From: Thermoplasmata archaeon
Lineage (GTDB): Archaea > Thermoplasmatota > Thermoplasmata > GCA-020350865
Assembly (NCBI GenBank): GCA_020350865.1
Contig: CP070726.1
Coordinates: 134,553 to 141,376 of the forward strand
DNA length: 6,824 nt
Direction of reading: 5' to 3'
The first letter of the stretch is position 1; each line of letters opens with the position of its first letter. The notes beneath the pieces are model-generated. The model did not search any database and was not told the origin of the DNA. It saw nothing but the letters and a program-made list of their open reading frames with translations. Shown piece by piece: positions 4,336 to 6,824 of the stretch. The translations under genes and the position numbers were made by a program.

Positions 4336-6237
4336 CTAAAATAAATCGTCGAGGTCGTCCTCCCCCCCGCTGGGCATCTCTCCGTATTTCTGGAGGTGCT
4401 GCTGCAGAAGCTCGCTTTCCCTCTTGGAATACATCTTGTCCTCTTCGAACTCGAAGAACTTGGCTGCGGAATCCAGCTCGGATTCCAGGTCGCTTCTCAG
4501 GTTCGGGGTGCCCTTGATCTTTAGCGGTTTTCCGGTCTCGTCCATTAAAATATAAACCCCCTCTCCTTCGGGGACAGCAGCAGTGTTCTCTGCAGTGAGC
4601 GCCAGCCATTTTTCGGGCGGCAAGGTAGTTTCCGAGATGCAGAGCCTGAGATTGCAGTGCAGGCATCGACCTGCCTCGTATACGGCATCCTCATCCGTCA
4701 TGGCAGCAGTCTCGGATTCCGTGGCCCTGCGCTTGAGGTAAGCAAATCCATCTATCCTGCCCATGCACGGGGTTGGGATATCGGGCTCCAGAAAACCGGG
4801 GCTCATCTCCCCGTCCCCTCCCAGGGATCTGTCCACGGCTTCGACAGCACTTCTCCCCGAAGCAACAGCCTCCACAACATTCAGCTCTGACGGGGACATC
4901 ATGCTGCCTGCAGTGAACACCTTTTCATTGCTCTTGAAGTTTGAAAACGATGCTGATTTAGAACCCACGGCCAGTAGAACCGCATCATATCCCTCGGCGA
5001 GCAACGATTCCGGTCTCTCGATATCAGATGAAGTTCTGATCTCGATGCCGATTTCTGCCAGGTCGCTGATCTCCATGTCAAGCAGTGATAACGAAAGTTC
5101 ATTGGCAGAATCCATGGTTCTCAATCTTCCACCGGCTGCTTCCTTCTTCTCGAAAACCGCAACTTCATGACCTTTCAGCCGAAGGAAATATGAGCAGGCA
5201 AGACCTGTTGCTCCGGAACCCACCACCGCAACCTTCTTTCCAGAACGTGTGCTGGGAATCAGCGGTTTCCATGAACCGTCATCCTTCAAAGCGGCAGAAA
5301 CATGGAGGTCTGCAATGGCGATGGGCTCATTGATTTTGCCTCTCCGGCATTTGTCCTCGCACGGATGCGGGCACAGTGCCCCGATTGTTCCGGGAAGTGG
5401 CAGTGATTCTCTCAATACCTTCACTGCATCGATATAATTCTTGTCCTTAACCAACGAAAGGAACCGGGGGACATCCACTGCCGCAGGGCAGGATGATCTG
5501 CACGGCACCAGGACCTCCTCCCTGGGTCCCGAGGGCAGGTCCATATCCAGAAGGGTGCCCGTGGGACACACCTCCACACAGGCCCCGCAGAACCTGCAGC
5601 CCGAATCCGCAAAGGTCCTGTCGTAGGCCGTTCCAACCTCCACCTCACTGCTCCGGCCGGTAAAACCGATGGTGTACACTCCCCTCAGCTCTCTGCAGGC
5701 CCGAACGCACCTGCCGCACAGTATGCACAGGGAGAAATCCCTCCTGAACAGCGGCTCGGCATCCACAACCCGCTTCTCCCTTGGAATGTACTTGGGCGTG
5801 TCCTCCCTCATACCAACGTGTTCCACCACCTTTTGCAGCTCGCAGTTGCCGAACTTGGAGCAGCACCGCTCGTCCACAGGGACGTTGGTGGAGCAGGGCT
5901 CCCTGGTGCACCCCTCCCTCTGGGCGCAGTTGAGGCATGCATGGGGGTGGTCCTCCAGAATCAGGGACATTATTTCCATTCGCAGCTCTTTGAGTTCCTC
6001 GTCTTCGGTGACCACCACCATCCCGTCTGTTACAGGTGTGGTGCAGGATGTGGGCAGGCCCTTCATACTCTCGATCTTGACTATGCACAGCCGGCATGCC
6101 CCGAAGGGGATCAGGTCGGGGTGATTGCACAGGGCGGGAATGTAGATACCGGCATCCCTTGCGGCATCCATAACCGACATCCCCTCCCTTGCCGAAACCT
6201 CCTGTCCGTCGATTTTCAGTGAAATTTCGCTGTCCAT
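4336..6237 (-). CDS. NuoG-like iron-sulfur protein fused to a shortened GltD-like flavin module
   Basis: This 633-aa cytoplasmic electron-transfer protein reads, in order: a [2Fe-2S] ferredoxin domain (C37, C48, C51, C65); the NuoG/HydA His-Cys cluster site (H97, C101, C104, C110); a Cys-rich insert (C115, C125, C126, C132); two [4Fe-4S] sites (C171/174/177/181 and C214/217/220/224); a GltD N-terminal cluster region (C245, C249, C288, C292, C296); and an FAD Rossmann loop VGSGATG (about 338-344). Next come 'YDAVLLAVGS' (about 416-425), the closing FAD segment 'VFTAGSMMSPSELNVVEAVASG', 'RCLHCNLRLC' (about 523-532), and a GIY-YIG-like tail. No molybdopterin or H-cluster domain exists. The usual GltD NAD(P)H-binding subdomain seems absent. 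ATG 6235-6237 is chosen because AGGAT precedes it and it lies 14 nt after the NuoF-like stop; a longer open frame upstream overlaps that gene. It probably passes electrons between the NuoF-like subunit and a partner outside the window. Confidence 0.85.
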   Translation of the reverse strand: MDSEISLKIDGQEVSAREGMSVMDAARDAGIYIPALCNHPDLIPFGACRLCIVKIESMKGLPTSCTTPVTDGMVVVTEDEELKELRMEIMSLILEDHPHACLNCAQREGCTREPCSTNVPVDERCCSKFGNCELQKVVEHVGMREDTPKYIPREKRVVDAEPLFRRDFSLCILCGRCVRACRELRGVYTIGFTGRSSEVEVGTAYDRTFADSGCRFCGACVEVCPTGTLLDMDLPSGPREEVLVPCRSSCPAAVDVPRFLSLVKDKNYIDAVKVLRESLPLPGTIGALCPHPCEDKCRRGKINEPIAIADLHVSAALKDDGSWKPLIPSTRSGKKVAVVGSGATGLACSYFLRLKGHEVAVFEKKEAAGGRLRTMDSANELSLSLLDMEISDLAEIGIEIRTSSDIERPESLLAEGYDAVLLAVGSKSASFSNFKSNEKVFTAGSMMSPSELNVVEAVASGRSAVEAVDRSLGGDGEMSPGFLEPDIPTPCMGRIDGFAYLKRRATESETAAMTDEDAVYEAGRCLHCNLRLCISETTLPPEKWLALTAENTAAVPEGEGVYILMDETGKPLKIKGTPNLRSDLESELDSAAKFFEFEEDKMYSKRESELLQQHLQKYGEMPSGGEDDLDDLF

Positions 6238-6251
6238 TGATCCTTTTCCCC

Positions 6252-6824
6252 CTATCTGATGGCCCTGTACTCGCAGGCATCGATGCACGCCCTGCACCCG
6301 ATGCATTTCTCCTTGTCTATTGCGGCTGTCTGCTTCTTTTCCCACACAACCGCTTCTACGGGGCAGGCCTTGTAGCATTTGCCGCATTTTGAGCAGGTTT
6401 CAGGGTCCACCTCGAATTTTATCAGCTCCAGGCACACCGATGCAGGGCATCGCTTTTCCTTGATATGGGCCTCGAATTCCTCTCTGAAATACTTGAGCGA
6501 TGTTAGCACGGGATTGGGTGCCGTATTGCCCAGGCCGCACAGGGCGGTCTTCTTTATTGCTACTGCCAGCCTCTCCAGCTTCCCGATATCGTCGGGAGAG
6601 CCCTGGCCCCGGGTCATACCCTCGAGTATGTCGTGCATCTTCTTCAGGCCCTTTCTGCAGGGCACGCATTTGCCGCAGGACTCTTTGGATGTGAAACTCA
6701 AAAAGAATCTGGTGATGTCCACCATGCATGTGGATACGTCCATGACTATCAGGCCGCCGGAGCCCATGATGGCCCCGGTTGCTGTGATGGATTCGTAGTC
6801 AATGCTCGTGTCCAGGAGGTCTTC
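6252..6824 (-). CDS. NuoF/HndC-like diaphorase subunit, C-terminal part (cut by window edge)
   Basis: The visible 190 residues are the end of a NuoF-type NADH-binding subunit; the FMN and NADH sites lie beyond the right edge. The frame is open to the last base, so the ATG at 6765-6767 is internal. Visible are the conserved 'GAIMGSGGLIVMD', then 'ESCGKCVPCRKG' and 'LCGLGNTAPNPV', which give the CxxCxxC...C ligands of the [4Fe-4S] cluster called N3 in complex I. 'CPASVC' follows. The last ~60 residues add a two-cluster ferredoxin domain, 'CSKCGKCYKACP' and 'CIGCRACIDACEY', absent from respiratory NuoF but typical of soluble HndC/HymB-type subunits of hydrogenases and formate dehydrogenases. The gene would oxidise or reduce NAD(P)H and pass electrons to the NuoG-like protein encoded 14 nt downstream. 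It ends in TAG (6252-6254). A NuoE-like gene upstream would be expected. Confidence 0.9.
   Translation of the reverse strand, partial: EDLLDTSIDYESITATGAIMGSGGLIVMDVSTCMVDITRFFLSFTSKESCGKCVPCRKGLKKMHDILEGMTRGQGSPDDIGKLERLAVAIKKTALCGLGNTAPNPVLTSLKYFREEFEAHIKEKRCPASVCLELIKFEVDPETCSKCGKCYKACPVEAVVWEKKQTAAIDKEKCIGCRACIDACEYRAIR

Noticed and set aside
5645..6280. 211-codon minus-strand frame within the NuoG-like gene
   Set aside because: Its translation is the out-of-frame reading of the cysteine-rich region, with low-complexity Gly/Arg composition and no family features.
6238..6387. Fifty-residue N-terminal extension of the NuoG-like protein
   Set aside because: It would overlap the NuoF-like ferredoxin domain in another frame and has no family similarity; the [2Fe-2S] domain starts normally at 6237.
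1..6824. CRISPR array, tRNA or rRNA gene, or transposase
   Set aside because: No regularly spaced repeats, cloverleaf-like segments, rRNA-like stretches or transposase motifs were found on either strand.

Overview
The window comes from a prokaryote, most likely an anaerobe. It combines a well-ordered minus-strand backbone with two AT-rich plus-strand inserts. An archaeal/eukaryotic-type (PriS-like) primase leans the assignment towards an archaeon. The Nuo/Hnd-like flavin and iron-sulfur proteins and the strong AGGAGG ribosome sites are equally at home in anaerobic bacteria such as Desulfobacterota, so the domain of life is left open.

Left region (1-987). An AT-rich, stand-alone P-loop kinase related to shikimate kinase lies on the plus strand at 89-655. 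It converges with a small minus-strand reading frame (718-987) that looks conserved but has no normal start codon.

Replication-like block (957-2915, minus strand). A PriS-like primase starts at TTG and carries an unassigned C-terminal region. It is followed by a 150-aa protein with a DUF5710-like 'LK..G..WD...KAWV' motif. A strong RNA hairpin sits 5 nt before that protein's Shine-Dalgarno sequence.

Toxin-antitoxin island (3058-3716, plus strand). This is an MNT nucleotidyltransferase antitoxin overlapping a HEPN (HepT-like) toxin gene by ATGA. The HEPN gene has an in-frame TAG at codon 60, upstream of its catalytic RNKLIHAY motif. An 8-bp direct repeat, TTAGGCCT, brackets the island.

Redox operon (3837-6824, minus strand). 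The order is the C-terminal part of a NuoF/HndC-like diaphorase cut by the window edge, then a 633-aa NuoG-like iron-sulfur protein fused to a GltD-like flavin module, then a GNAT acetyltransferase. Spacing is tight (14 and 40 nt). The NuoG-like protein has no molybdopterin or H-cluster domain. Its GltD part appears to lack the NAD(P)H-binding half, and its last ~80 residues resemble a degenerate GIY-YIG fold. The likely job of the pair is to move electrons between NAD(P)H, bound on the NuoF subunit, and ferredoxin or a partner oxidoreductase encoded outside the window.

The best leads are the amber-interrupted HEPN toxin, the NuoG-GltD-GIY-YIG-like chimera, the primase with its unassigned C-terminus and DUF5710-like neighbour, and the start-less small ORF.
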